DNA of 64,000 nt, from the NCBI GenBank assembly GCA_016716965.1, contig JADJUP010000005.1:118234-182233 (forward strand). The letters are read 5' to 3'. The notes below the pieces were generated by a model that saw only the letters and a list, made by a program, of their open reading frames with translations, had not been told where the DNA came from and ran no database searches. This DNA comes from Sulfuritalea sp. Its GTDB lineage: Bacteria; Pseudomonadota; Gammaproteobacteria; Burkholderiales; Rhodocyclaceae. Of the stretch, positions 38,068 to 46,031 are shown one piece after another (within the stretch, counting starts at the first letter, position 1; each line of letters starts with the position of its first letter). The position numbers were made by a program, and so were the translations under genes.

Positions 38068-38766
38068 TCAAGGGGCCGCAGTATACGACCTGATGGGGGT
38101 TTGCAGCAGTTCGCTTAGCGTGGCGACTCCCGGCCCGGGCCGGGCACGCCCGATCGCGACCACGGCGATGCCCGGCGCATGGCGCGACAGGCTTGCCACG
38201 GTGGCGGCGAGCGCAACGGGTGAATCCGGGGTTTCATTGACCGCGATCGCCGTAACGCCGGCGCCGACTCTTGCTAGCGCTTCCAGCGCAGTCAGGGTGT
38301 GGCTCAGGCTGCCTAGGTAGGAGCCGGTCACCAGCACGCAGGGCAGGCCGCTGGCGACAATCCAGTCGCGCACCGTGTGGCGCTCGTCAAGCGGCACCAT
38401 GACGCCACCGACGCCTTCGACCAGGGTGGTACAAGAGTCGGCGCCGACGCTACGGCGCGTGAAAGCGACCAGCTCCGCAAAATCTATCGAGCGCCCTTCG
38501 CGCGCCGCCGCCATGTCCGGCGACAAGGGCGCGGCGAAGCGCCAGGGCGCGATCGCGTCGAGTTCGGTAGTGCTCACTTCGCGGCCCAGCGCCGCCAGCA
38601 AAGCTCCGGCGTCGCTGGCCTCGGGGCAGGCCGGATCGAAGCCGGACAGCACCGGCTTGAAGGCCGCGGGCGACAAACCCTGTGCCCGCCAATGGCGCAG
38701 CAGGGCGCTGGCCAGCCAGGTCTTGCCGATGTCGGTACCGGTGCCGGTGATAAAATTCGCGCCCAT
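38068..38766 (-). CDS. bioD: Dethiobiotin synthetase BioD
   Basis: ATP-dependent ring closure of DAPA to dethiobiotin; 232 residues. P-loop GTGTDIGKTWLASALLRHW at residues 8-26, KPVLSGFDP, LVEGVGGVMVPLDE (Mg/ATP site), LVTGSYLGSLSHTLTALEAL and the base-specificity VNETPD. Two dispersed-motif copies lie within it, in opposite orientation: 38431-38456 (GADSCTT before LVEGVGG) and 38249-38274 (ARVGAGVTAIAVNE). It is divergent from bioA with 47 bp between starts. No BirA-type operator was recognised in that gap. Confidence 0.95.
   Translation of the reverse strand: MGANFITGTGTDIGKTWLASALLRHWRAQGLSPAAFKPVLSGFDPACPEASDAGALLAALGREVSTTELDAIAPWRFAAPLSPDMAAAREGRSIDFAELVAFTRRSVGADSCTTLVEGVGGVMVPLDERHTVRDWIVASGLPCVLVTGSYLGSLSHTLTALEALARVGAGVTAIAVNETPDSPVALAATVASLSRHAPGIAVVAIGRARPGPGVATLSELLQTPIRSYTAAP
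38249..38274 (-). repeat. Dispersed AAGTCGGCGCC motif inside bioD (copy 6)
   Basis: On the minus strand GCAAGAGTCGGCGCCGGC then GTTACGGC, continuing GATCGC. Sense with bioD; reads ARVGAGVTA with no change in local protein length compared with the family. Confidence 0.75.
38431..38456 (+). repeat. Dispersed AAGTCGGCGCC motif inside bioD, antisense (copy 7)
   Basis: ACAAGAGTCGGCGCC, then GACGCTACGGC. Antisense to bioD, coding SVGADSCTT on the gene strand. Family BioD proteins are about two residues shorter here. Confidence 0.65.
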
Positions 38767-38813
38767 CGTTCCTCCGCCGGCGCATTCTAGCCGGCACCGC
38801 CACCGCGCTCGAC

Positions 38814-40085
38814 ATGTCCGACTGGCTGACCCCGGGCCTGGCCCATCTGTGGCTGCCCTACACGCAGATGAAGACCGCGCCGGCGCCGCTGCCGGTGGTC
38901 TCCTCGCAAGGTGTGCGCCTGACGCTGGCCGACGGCCGCGAACTGGTCGATGGCATTTCGTCGTGGTGGACCGCCTGCCACGGCTACAGCCACCCGCATA
39001 TCCGCGCCGCCATCGAAGCCCAGCTCGCCGCGCTGCCGCACGTGATGTTCGCCGGACTGGTGCATGAACCCGCGGCGCGGCTGGCGGCACGGCTGGCGGC
39101 CCTGCTGCCGGGCGACCTGGAACGCGTCTTCTTCACCGAGTCCGGCTCGGTGGCGGTCGAAGTCGCGCTCAAGATGGCGATCCAGTACTGGCGCAACCTC
39201 GGGCGCGAGCAAAAGCAGCGCATCGTGTATTTCCGCCACGGCTACCACGGCGACACCTTCGCCACGATGGCGCTGTGCGATCCCGAAGAAGGCATGCACG
39301 CGCTGTTCGCCGGCAGCATGCCGGACCAGATCATGGCCGAGCTGCCGACCGACGGCAACCTGGGCCGCGCCTTCGACCTGCTGCTGGACACCCATGCCGA
39401 ACGCATCGCCGCCGTCATCGTCGAACCGCTGGTGCAGGGCGCCGGCGGCATGCAGATGCACGATGCGGCGACGCTCGCCTGCATCGGCGAGGCCTGCCGC
39501 CGCCACGAGGTGCTGCTGATCGCCGACGAGATCATGACCGGCTTCGGCCGCACGGGGCGCATGTTCGCCTGCGAGGAAGCCGGCGTTGTCCCCGACATCA
39601 TCTGCCTGTCCAAGGCGCTGACCGGCGGCACGCTGCCGCTGGCGGCCACCGTGGCGCGGCGTCACGTGTTCGAGGCCTTCCTCGCCGACGACCCCGGCGC
39701 GGCGCTGATGCACGGCCCGACCTACATGGCCAATGCGCTGGCCTGCGCCGCCGCGAATGCCTCGCTCGACCTCTTCGCCAGTGAGCCACGCCTGGCGCAG
39801 GTGGCGGCGATCGAGGCGCAACTGGCGACCGAGCTGGCGCCCTGCGGCGAACTCGGTGGCGTCGCCGACGTACGCATCAAGGGCGCGATCGGCGCCGTGG
39901 AGCTTTGCGGAGCGATCGACCTCGACGGCCTGCGCCGGCGTTTCGCCGAGCTCGGCGTCTGGGTGCGGCCCTTCGGCAAGGTGGTGTACCTGATGCCGCC
40001 CTTCGTCATCGAACCCGACGACCTCTCCCTGCTCACCGGCGCGGTGCGCCGGGTGCTGACCGAGCGCGCCGCCGCGCTGCCGTGA
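38814..40085 (+). CDS. bioA: Adenosylmethionine-8-amino-7-oxononanoate aminotransferase BioA
   Basis: PLP aminotransferase converting KAPA to DAPA with SAM as amino donor; 423 residues. Signatures: HLWLPYTQMKTAPAPLPVV, DGISSWWTACHGYSHPHI, FFTESGSVAVEVALKMAIQYW, YHGDTFATMALCDPE, LLIADEIMTGFGRTG and the PLP Lys in CLSKALTGGTLPLAATV. It is divergent from bioD and its TGA overlaps the GTG of bioF, so bioA-bioF form a coupled pair. bioB and bioC/bioH are not in the window. Confidence 0.96.
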   Translation: MSDWLTPGLAHLWLPYTQMKTAPAPLPVVSSQGVRLTLADGRELVDGISSWWTACHGYSHPHIRAAIEAQLAALPHVMFAGLVHEPAARLAARLAALLPGDLERVFFTESGSVAVEVALKMAIQYWRNLGREQKQRIVYFRHGYHGDTFATMALCDPEEGMHALFAGSMPDQIMAELPTDGNLGRAFDLLLDTHAERIAAVIVEPLVQGAGGMQMHDAATLACIGEACRRHEVLLIADEIMTGFGRTGRMFACEEAGVVPDIICLSKALTGGTLPLAATVARRHVFEAFLADDPGAALMHGPTYMANALACAAANASLDLFASEPRLAQVAAIEAQLATELAPCGELGGVADVRIKGAIGAVELCGAIDLDGLRRRFAELGVWVRPFGKVVYLMPPFVIEPDDLSLLTGAVRRVLTERAAALP

Positions 40086-41281
40086 AGAAGTCCTTTGACG
40101 CGCTGCTGCAGCAGGAACTGGCCACGCTCGATGCCGGTTCGCGGCGCCGCCGCCTGCGCGCCGTCGGCTACAGTGAGGGGCGCCTGCACGATGCGAGCGG
40201 GCGGCCGCTGACCGACGTATCGTCCAACGACTACCTCGGCCTCTCCCAGCACCCCCTGGTCAAGGACCGCGCCGCCGAGTGGGCCTTGCGCCACGGTGCC
40301 GGCGCGCCGGCCTCGCGCCTGGTGGCCGGCACGCGCGACATCACGCTGGCGGTGGAACAAAAGCTCGCCGCCTTCAAGGGCCGCGAGGCGGCGCTATTGT
40401 TTTCCAGCGGCTTCCAGGCCAATGCCACGGTGATTCCGGCGTTAACGCGGCTCGGCACAAGAGTCGGCGCCGGCGACACGGCAAATGCGACAACGATTTT
40501 CAGCGACGCGCTCAACCACGCCAGCATCATCCACGGCGCGCGCGCCGCGCGCTGTCCGGTCAAGGTCTTCCGCCACAACGACCTTGCCCACCTCGACAGC
40601 CTTTTGGGCGAACACGCCGGTCGCAAGCTGATCGTCACGGAATCCGTGTTCAGCATGGACGGCGACCGCGCCGACTTGTCCGCGCTGGCCGCGCTGGCCG
40701 AACGCCACGGCGCGCTGCTCTATGTCGACGAGGCGCACGCCACCGGCATCCTCGGCCCGCAGGGGCGCGGGCTGGCGGCCGGGGTTGCGGGCGTCGATGT
40801 CGTGATGGGCACGCTGGGCAAGGCTTTCGGCGCTTTCGGCGCCTACGTCGCGGGATCGCGCGCGCTGGTCGACTGGCTGGTCAACGCTTGCGCGGGCTTC
40901 ATCTTCACCACGGCGCTGCCGCCGCCCGTGCTCGGCGCGGTCGATGCCGCGCTGGACCTGATTCCGGGGATGGAGGCGGAACGCGCGCAGGTAGCCGCCC
41001 ACGCGCAGCGCCTGCGCGACGCGCTCGCCGCGCTCGGCGTTTCGACACTGGAATCGACGACCCAGATCGTGCCGGCGGTGATCGGCGCCGAGGACGACAC
41101 CCTGGCCGCCGCCGCGCGCCTCGACGCCGCAGGCTTCCTCGCCGTCGCGATCCGCCCGCCGACCGTCGCCCCCGGCAGCAGCCGCCTGCGCCTGGCGATC
41201 AACAGCACGCTCACGACTTCGGACATCGACCGCCTGCTGGACGCCCTGGCGGCCAGCCTGCCGCCCAAATCCGGGAAGTAA
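40082..41281 (+). CDS. bioF: 8-amino-7-oxononanoate synthase BioF
   Basis: PLP enzyme condensing pimeloyl-ACP/CoA with alanine to KAPA; 399 residues from the GTG at 40082, about 15 longer than E. coli BioF. Conserved: SSNDYLGLSQHPLV, GAPASRLVAGT, ALLFSSGFQANATVIPAL, YVDEAHATGILG, and the PLP Lys in VVMGTLGKAFGAFGAYVAG. Between ATVIPAL and IFSDALNHASIIHGA the protein carries [17 protein letters not shown] where family members have a short loop; this extra segment of about 11 residues coincides with a dispersed-repeat copy (40457-40482). The loop precedes the substrate-binding His, so activity is probably retained. Confidence 0.95.
   Translation: MKKSFDALLQQELATLDAGSRRRRLRAVGYSEGRLHDASGRPLTDVSSNDYLGLSQHPLVKDRAAEWALRHGAGAPASRLVAGTRDITLAVEQKLAAFKGREAALLFSSGFQANATVIPALTRLGTRVGAGDTANATTIFSDALNHASIIHGARAARCPVKVFRHNDLAHLDSLLGEHAGRKLIVTESVFSMDGDRADLSALAALAERHGALLYVDEAHATGILGPQGRGLAAGVAGVDVVMGTLGKAFGAFGAYVAGSRALVDWLVNACAGFIFTTALPPPVLGAVDAALDLIPGMEAERAQVAAHAQRLRDALAALGVSTLESTTQIVPAVIGAEDDTLAAAARLDAAGFLAVAIRPPTVAPGSSRLRLAINSTLTTSDIDRLLDALAASLPPKSGK
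40457..40482 (+). repeat. Dispersed AAGTCGGCGCC motif inside bioF (copy 8)
   Basis: ACAAGAGTCGGCGCCGGC then GACACGGC. Sense with bioF, reading TRVGAGDTA. The clearest case of an in-frame length gain. Confidence 0.8.
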
Positions 41282-41295
41282 ACCGGAGGAGCTTG

Positions 41296-41382
41296 CTTCA
41301 ATCCGCAGATTGCGCAGATTGACGCAGATGGAACAACAGTGCGACCCGATTCATCTGCGTCAATCCGCGAAATCTGCGGACC
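41296..41382. repeat. CGCAGATT inverted-repeat element between bioF and mrp
   Basis: Left arm 41296-41330 (CAATCCGCAGATTGCGCAG, then ATTGACGCAGATG), right arm 41348-41382 its reverse complement (CATCTGCGTCAATCCGCG, then AAATCTGCGG), spacer 17 bp. Same family as 29985-30131. It lies between convergent genes and could act as a bidirectional terminator by its stem. Confidence 0.8.
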
Positions 41383-41397
41383 AAATGCATTTTCGAC

Positions 41398-42489
41398 TCA
41401 GGTATTCATCACCTTGATGCTGGGGAACTTGCTGCTGTGGTCCTTGGCCTTCTCGGCGATCTTCACCGCGATGCGGCGCGCGATGGTCTTGTAGATCACG
41501 GTGGCCGGGCCGTCGGGATCGGCCTCGACGGTCGGCTTGCCGCCGTCCATCTGTTCGCGGATCGACATCGCCAGCGGCAGGGCGCCGAGCATTTCCACCT
41601 CGTAGTCCTTCGCCATGCGGTCGCCGCCGCCGGAGCCGAAAATGTGTTCGGCATGGCCGCACTTGGAGCAGATGTGGATGCTCATGTTCTCGATGATGCC
41701 GAGGATCGGGATGCCGACCTTCTCGAACATCTTGAGGCCCTTGCGCGCGTCGAGCAGGGCGATGTCCTGCGGCGTGGTGACGATCACCGCGCCGGTCACC
41801 GGCACCTGCTGCGCCAGCGTCAGCTGGATGTCACCGGTGCCGGGCGGCATGTCGATGACCAGGTAATCGACGTCGCGCCAGCGCGTTTCGGTCAGCAACT
41901 GGGTCAGGGCCTGGGTCACCATCGGGCCGCGCCAGACCATGGGCTGCTCGGGATCGATCAGGAAGCCGATCGACATCGCCTGGATGCCATGCGCATCCAT
42001 CGGCTCCAGGCTCTTGCCGTCGGCGGATTCCGGACGGCCGGTGGCGATGCCGAGCATGGTCGGCAGCGACGGGCCGTAGATGTCGGCGTCGAGCAGGCCG
42101 ACGGTGGCGCCCTCGGCGGCCAGGCCCAGCGCCAGGTTGACGGCGGTGGTGGACTTGCCGACGCCGCCCTTGCCGCTGGCCACGGCGATGATGTTCTTGA
42201 CGCCGGGGATCAGCTTGACGCCCTTCTGCACGGCGTGGGTCACCACCTTCGAGAACACGTTGGCGCTGATGTTGCCGATGCCGGGCAGCGGCTTCAGCGC
42301 GGCGATCACCGCGCTGCGGATGCCCTCGATCTGGCTCTTCGCCGGGTAGCCCAGTTCCACGTCGAGCGAAACGTCGCTGCCCGTGACCTTGATGTTCTTG
42401 ACGCTGCGGCTGGTGACCAGGTCCTTGCCGGTATTGGGATCGACGACTACCTTGAGTGCGTCCTGGATGCTTTGTTCGTTGATGGACAT
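41398..42489 (-). CDS. apbC: Mrp/ApbC iron-sulfur cluster carrier ATPase
   Basis: P-loop ATPase that carries and transfers iron-sulfur clusters; 363 residues. N-terminal DUF59/MIP18 domain (residues 1-90), deviant Walker A GKGGVGKSTTAVNLALGLA at about 109, VGLLDADIYGPSLP, DYLVIDMPPGTGDIQLTL, and the cluster-binding pair CSKCGH near residue 275. Upstream DNA contains a close match to the IscR type 1 operator, so control by cluster status is likely. It is divergent from metG. Confidence 0.96.
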   Translation of the reverse strand: MSINEQSIQDALKVVVDPNTGKDLVTSRSVKNIKVTGSDVSLDVELGYPAKSQIEGIRSAVIAALKPLPGIGNISANVFSKVVTHAVQKGVKLIPGVKNIIAVASGKGGVGKSTTAVNLALGLAAEGATVGLLDADIYGPSLPTMLGIATGRPESADGKSLEPMDAHGIQAMSIGFLIDPEQPMVWRGPMVTQALTQLLTETRWRDVDYLVIDMPPGTGDIQLTLAQQVPVTGAVIVTTPQDIALLDARKGLKMFEKVGIPILGIIENMSIHICSKCGHAEHIFGSGGGDRMAKDYEVEMLGALPLAMSIREQMDGGKPTVEADPDGPATVIYKTIARRIAVKIAEKAKDHSSKFPSIKVMNT

Positions 42490-42564
42490 GAAAGGCCTTT
42501 GCGGGTGACGTAGGGTGGGAAAGAAATTCTTGGGTCGCGGATTATGTCCCGTAACCTGATTGCC

Positions 42565-42589
42565 ATACTTGAGTGAATTAGTCGGGATT
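42565..42589 (-). promoter_or_regulatory. IscR type 1-like operator upstream of mrp/apbC
   Basis: The sequence ATACTTGAGTGAATTAGTC followed by GGGATT fits the IscR type 1 pattern (ATASYYGACTRWWWYAGTC then RRSTAT) with about three mismatches. It lies 76-100 bp upstream of the apbC start, suitable for control of that gene; metG, transcribed the other way, is 230 bp off. No iscR gene is in the window. Confidence 0.65.
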
Positions 42590-42690
42590 TTATATCAGGA
42601 ACAGCTGATGTGCCAACCGATGCATCGGAACGAACTCCGACGATTCACAACCGTCGCGAATTGCTGCGCGCGCCGAAACGACGAAATTCC

Positions 42691-42728
42691 AAAAGTCGGC
42701 GCCCCACAGTCGGCCCTGGCGACACGGC
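42691..42728 (+). repeat. Dispersed AAGTCGGCGCC motif, extended copy in the metG-apbC spacer (copy 9)
   Basis: AAAAGTCGGCGCCCCACAG, then TCGGCCCTGGCGACACGGCG. Shares the GCCCCACAG extension with the copy at 5610, and the CGATCG tail with copies 2, 6 and 12. Confidence 0.75.
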
Positions 42729-42821
42729 GATCGAATCCCGGCCAATCCCCCTCCCCGGTACAATTCGGCCCTTGAACAGCGGCAGGCCACGCGGCCGCCG
42801 CCGGCAACCGGAAAGCCATCC

Positions 42822-44951
42822 ATGACCCGCAAGATCCTCGTCACCAGCGCCCTGCCCTATGCCAACGGCGCGATCCACCTCGGCCACCTGGTCGAATACA
42901 TCCAGACCGACATCTGGACCCGCTTCCAGAAGATGCGCGGCCACGAGTGCTGGTACGTTTGCGCCGACGACACCCACGGCACACCGATCATGCTGCGCGC
43001 CGAAAAGGAGGGCATCTCGCCCGAAGCGCTGATCGCCCGCGTCCATGCCGAGCATTCGCGCGATTTCGCCGGCTTCCACGTCGCCTTCGACAACTACCAC
43101 ACGACGCATTCGGACGAGACGCGTTTCTATTCCGAGGACATCTACGGCAAGCTCAAGGCCGCCGGACTGATCGAGGTACGCTCGATCGAGCAGTTCTACG
43201 ATCCGGTCAAGAACATGTTCCTGCCCGATCGCTTCATCAAGGGCGAGTGCCCCAAGTGTGGCGCCAAGGACCAGTACGGCGATGCCTGCGAATCCTGCGG
43301 CGCGGCCTATGCGCCAACCGAGCTGAAGAATCCCTACTCGGCTGTGTCCGGCGCCAAGCCCGAGCTGCGCTCCTCGGACCACTACTTCTTCAAGCTCTCC
43401 GACCCGCGCTGCCAGGAGTTCCTGCGCCGCGCCACGCGCGCCGTTTGCGAGAACCAGCCCGAGGCGATCAACAAGCTGCAGGAATGGCTGGGCGAGCCGG
43501 GCGAGAACAAGCTCACCGACTGGGACATCTCGCGTGATGCGCCCTATTTCGGTTTCGAGATTCCCGGCGCGCCGGGAAAATTCTTCTACGTCTGGCTCGA
43601 TGCGCCGATCGGCTACATGGGCTCGTTCAAGAACCTCTGCAAGAAAAAGGGCCTCGACTTCGACGCCTTCTGGGGCAAGGGTTCGCAAGCGGAGCTGTAT
43701 CACTTCATCGGCAAGGACATCCTCTACTTCCACGCCCTGTTCTGGCCGGCCGAACTGGAACACGCCGGCTATCGCATCCCCACCAGCGTCTTCGCCCACG
43801 GCTTCCTGACGGTGGATGGCGCCAAGATGTCGAAGTCGCGCGGCACCTTCATCACCGCCGAGAGTTACCTGACGCAAGGCCTCAATCCGGAATGGCTGCG
43901 CTACTACTTCGCCGCCAAGCTCAACGGCAGCATGGAGGACATCGACCTCAACCTTGACGACTTCGTCAGCCGGGTCAATTCCGACCTCGTCGGCAAGTAC
44001 ATCAACATCGCCAGCCGCGCCGCCGGCTTCATCGCCAAACGCTTTGGCGGCAAGCTCGATGCGCGCCATCTCAATGAGACCTTCCGCGCCGAGTTGCCCG
44101 GCCTGATCGAGGCCGGCGAGGAAATCGCCGCGCAGTACGAGGCGCGTGATTTCGCGCGCGCCCTGCGCCGCGTGATGGCGCTGGCCGACCAGATCAACCA
44201 GTACGTGGACAAGCACCAGCCCTGGCAACTGGCCAAGCAGGAGGGGCAGGACGCCAAGCTGCAGGAGGTCTGCTCGCTGCTGATCAATGCCTTCCGCCTG
44301 CTCACCATCTACCTCAAGCCGGTGCTGCCCAAGCTGGCGCAACGCGCCGAGGAATTCCTCAACGTGGCGCCGCTGCACTGGGCCGATGCCGGCCACCTGC
44401 TGCCGCCGGCCCACCTGATCAACGCCTACGAGCACCTGATGCAGCGCATCGACCCGAAGCAAATCGAAGCCCTGGTGGCGGCCAACCGCGAGTCGCTGGC
44501 GCCGACGAGTGCCGCCGTGGCGCCGGCGCCGACTCCCGAGCCCTCGCCGCAACGCAAGGCCCAGCACCAGCAGGCCACCGAGGACAAGACGCAGGGACAG
44601 GCCGAACCCAAAGCCCAGCACATCTCGATCGACGATTTCGCCAAGGTCGACCTGCGCATCGCGCGCATCGCCGATGCGAAGCACGTCGAGGGCGCCGACA
44701 AGCTGATCCAGCTCACGCTCGACCTCGGCACCGAGACGCGCAACGTCTTCGCCGGCATCAAGTCGGCCTACGATCCGGCGCAACTGGTCGGGCGGCTGAC
44801 GGTGATGGTCGCCAACCTGGCGCCGCGCAAGATGAAGTTCGGCATGTCGGAAGGCATGGTGCTGGCCGCCTCGGATGCCGACGGCAAGTCGCCCGGCATC
44901 TACCTGCTGTCGCCCGACAGCGGCGCGCAACCGGGCATGCGGGTGAAGTAG
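42822..44951 (+). CDS. metG: Methionyl-tRNA synthetase MetG with C-terminal tRNA-binding domain
   Basis: Class I synthetase, 709 residues. HIGH motif in [15 protein letters not shown] (residues 13-27), zinc knuckle [18 protein letters not shown] near 144-163, KMSKS at 335-339 ([10 protein letters not shown]), anticodon-binding helical domain, then a Pro/Ala/Gln linker (about 555-600) and an EMAP/Trbp111 domain (601-709, [19 protein letters not shown]). The linker contains an antisense dispersed-motif copy (AAVAPAPTP). It is followed without a gap by acyP (TAGTG overlap). Upstream 42490-42821 contains the IscR-like box for apbC and repeat copy 9. Confidence 0.97.
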   Translation: MTRKILVTSALPYANGAIHLGHLVEYIQTDIWTRFQKMRGHECWYVCADDTHGTPIMLRAEKEGISPEALIARVHAEHSRDFAGFHVAFDNYHTTHSDETRFYSEDIYGKLKAAGLIEVRSIEQFYDPVKNMFLPDRFIKGECPKCGAKDQYGDACESCGAAYAPTELKNPYSAVSGAKPELRSSDHYFFKLSDPRCQEFLRRATRAVCENQPEAINKLQEWLGEPGENKLTDWDISRDAPYFGFEIPGAPGKFFYVWLDAPIGYMGSFKNLCKKKGLDFDAFWGKGSQAELYHFIGKDILYFHALFWPAELEHAGYRIPTSVFAHGFLTVDGAKMSKSRGTFITAESYLTQGLNPEWLRYYFAAKLNGSMEDIDLNLDDFVSRVNSDLVGKYINIASRAAGFIAKRFGGKLDARHLNETFRAELPGLIEAGEEIAAQYEARDFARALRRVMALADQINQYVDKHQPWQLAKQEGQDAKLQEVCSLLINAFRLLTIYLKPVLPKLAQRAEEFLNVAPLHWADAGHLLPPAHLINAYEHLMQRIDPKQIEALVAANRESLAPTSAAVAPAPTPEPSPQRKAQHQQATEDKTQGQAEPKAQHISIDDFAKVDLRIARIADAKHVEGADKLIQLTLDLGTETRNVFAGIKSAYDPAQLVGRLTVMVANLAPRKMKFGMSEGMVLAASDADGKSPGIYLLSPDSGAQPGMRVK
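44514..44538 (-). repeat. Dispersed AAGTCGGCGCC motif inside the metG linker (copy 10)
   Basis: On the minus strand GGGAGTCGGCGCCGGC then GCCACGGCGG. Antisense to metG, reading AAVAPAPTP in a flexible interdomain linker. Confidence 0.6.
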
Positions 44952-45223
44952 TGGAAGTGCGCCGCCTGGTCATTCGCGGCGTGGTGCAGGGTGTCGGCTT
45001 TCGCTATGCGATGACTGCGCAGGCACGACTGATGGGTGTCACTGGCTGGGTGCGCAACCGGCGCGATGGCAGCGTCGAGGCGATGATCGCCGGCGATGCC
45101 GCACAGGTCGCGGAGATGCTGGCCTGGAGCCGGATCGGTCCGGCCGGAGCGGCGGTCAATGAGGTCATGGTGGAAAGCGCCACCGGCAACTTTTCGGGAT
45201 TCGATTTGTTGCCGACTGCTTGA
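44951..45223 (+). CDS. acyP: Acylphosphatase
   Basis: A 90-residue acylphosphatase that hydrolyses acyl phosphates. The phosphate-binding loop with catalytic Arg is GVVQGVGFRYAM (residues 11-22), and the Asn follows in GVTGWVRNRRDGSVEAMIAG. The GTG start overlaps the metG TAG by one base, so translation is coupled. Housekeeping link to metG is not obvious. The stop region overlaps the -35 element of the peroxiredoxin promoter. Confidence 0.93.
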   Translation: MEVRRLVIRGVVQGVGFRYAMTAQARLMGVTGWVRNRRDGSVEAMIAGDAAQVAEMLAWSRIGPAGAAVNEVMVESATGNFSGFDLLPTA

Positions 45224-45247
45224 AATTTCGCGTATTGCCTTTATCCT
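45220..45247 (+). promoter_or_regulatory. Probable sigma-70 promoter of the peroxiredoxin gene
   Basis: TTGAAA (45220-45225), 16-bp spacer, TATCCT (45242-45247). It overlaps the acyP stop codon and lies 39-66 bp before the peroxiredoxin ATG. No OxyR site was recognised. Confidence 0.5.
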
Positions 45248-45285
45248 AGCAGGGTTAATCCAACCCACCCTGCAAGGAGCATCAC

Positions 45286-45882
45286 ATGGCCGTACTCGTT
45301 GGCAAAGCCGCCCCCGATTTCACCGCAACTGCCGTCTATGGCAACAACGAAATCAAGGACCTCAAGCTGTCCTCGTTCAAGGGCAAGCACGTCGTGCTGT
45401 TTTTCTACCCGCTCGACTTCACCTTCGTCTGCCCGTCCGAACTGATCGCCTTCGACCATCGCCTCGACGAATTCAAGAAGCGCGGCGTCGAAGTCATCGG
45501 CTGCTCGATCGATTCGCAGTTCACCCACCTCGCGTGGAAGAACACCCCGATCAACAACGGCGGCATCGGCCAGGTCGGCTACCCGCTGGTGGCCGACATC
45601 AACCACGCCATCTGCCAGGCCTATGACGTCGAGGCCGCCGGCGGCGTCGCCTTCCGCGGTTCCTTCCTGATCGACAAGGCCGGCATCGTGCAGCACCAGG
45701 TGGTGAACAACCTGCCGCTGGGCCGCGACATCGACGAAATGCTGCGCATGGTCGACGCCCTGCAATTCACCGAAGAGCACGGTGAGGTCTGCCCCGCCGG
45801 CTGGCAGAAGGGCAAGAAAGGCATGACCGCCTCGACCGACGGCGTCGCCAAGTACCTCGCGGAGAACGCCGCGGTTCTCTGA
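45286..45882 (+). CDS. Typical 2-Cys peroxiredoxin (AhpC/Prx1 type)
   Basis: Thiol peroxidase of 198 residues that reduces hydrogen peroxide and organic peroxides. Peroxidatic Cys49 in FYPLDFTFVCPSEL and resolving Cys169 in HGEVCPAGW identify a typical 2-Cys enzyme. WKNTPINNGGIG matches the AhpC-like branch common in betaproteobacteria, which usually works without AhpF. It has its own promoter and a strong terminator, so it is a single-gene unit. Ribosome site AAGGAG precedes the ATG. Confidence 0.95.
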   Translation: MAVLVGKAAPDFTATAVYGNNEIKDLKLSSFKGKHVVLFFYPLDFTFVCPSELIAFDHRLDEFKKRGVEVIGCSIDSQFTHLAWKNTPINNGGIGQVGYPLVADINHAICQAYDVEAAGGVAFRGSFLIDKAGIVQHQVVNNLPLGRDIDEMLRMVDALQFTEEHGEVCPAGWQKGKKGMTASTDGVAKYLAENAAVL

Positions 45883-45901
45883 TCCGCATCACGTTCGACC
45901 C

Positions 45902-45932
45902 AGGCCGCTCCTTCCGGGGGCGGCCTTTTTTT
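45902..45932 (+). terminator. Rho-independent terminator of the peroxiredoxin gene
   Basis: Stem GGCCGC...GCGGCC with a GC-rich loop, directly followed by seven T (45926-45932). It lies 20 bp after the stop codon. Confidence 0.85.
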
Positions 45933-45987
45933 GGTCCGTTCCTGAAAGGATGGACGGTATCCGGAGGAAGCGTGGCAGGCGGTGCCC

Positions 45988-46012
45988 GCCGTGTCGCCGG
46001 CGCCGACTTTTC
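45988..46012 (-). repeat. Dispersed AAGTCGGCGCC motif upstream of the cyclase gene (copy 11)
   Basis: On the minus strand AAAAGTCGGCGCCGGC then GACACGGC. Intergenic, 20 bp before the ATG of the CHASE2 protein; an in-frame upstream extension that would include it is not needed for the domain. Confidence 0.75.
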
Positions 46013-46031
46013 TCCATGCCATAATCAAAGC

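Noticed and set aside
38767..38813. A BirA operator between bioD and bioA
   Set aside because: The 47-bp gap shows no TTGTAAACC-type dyad.
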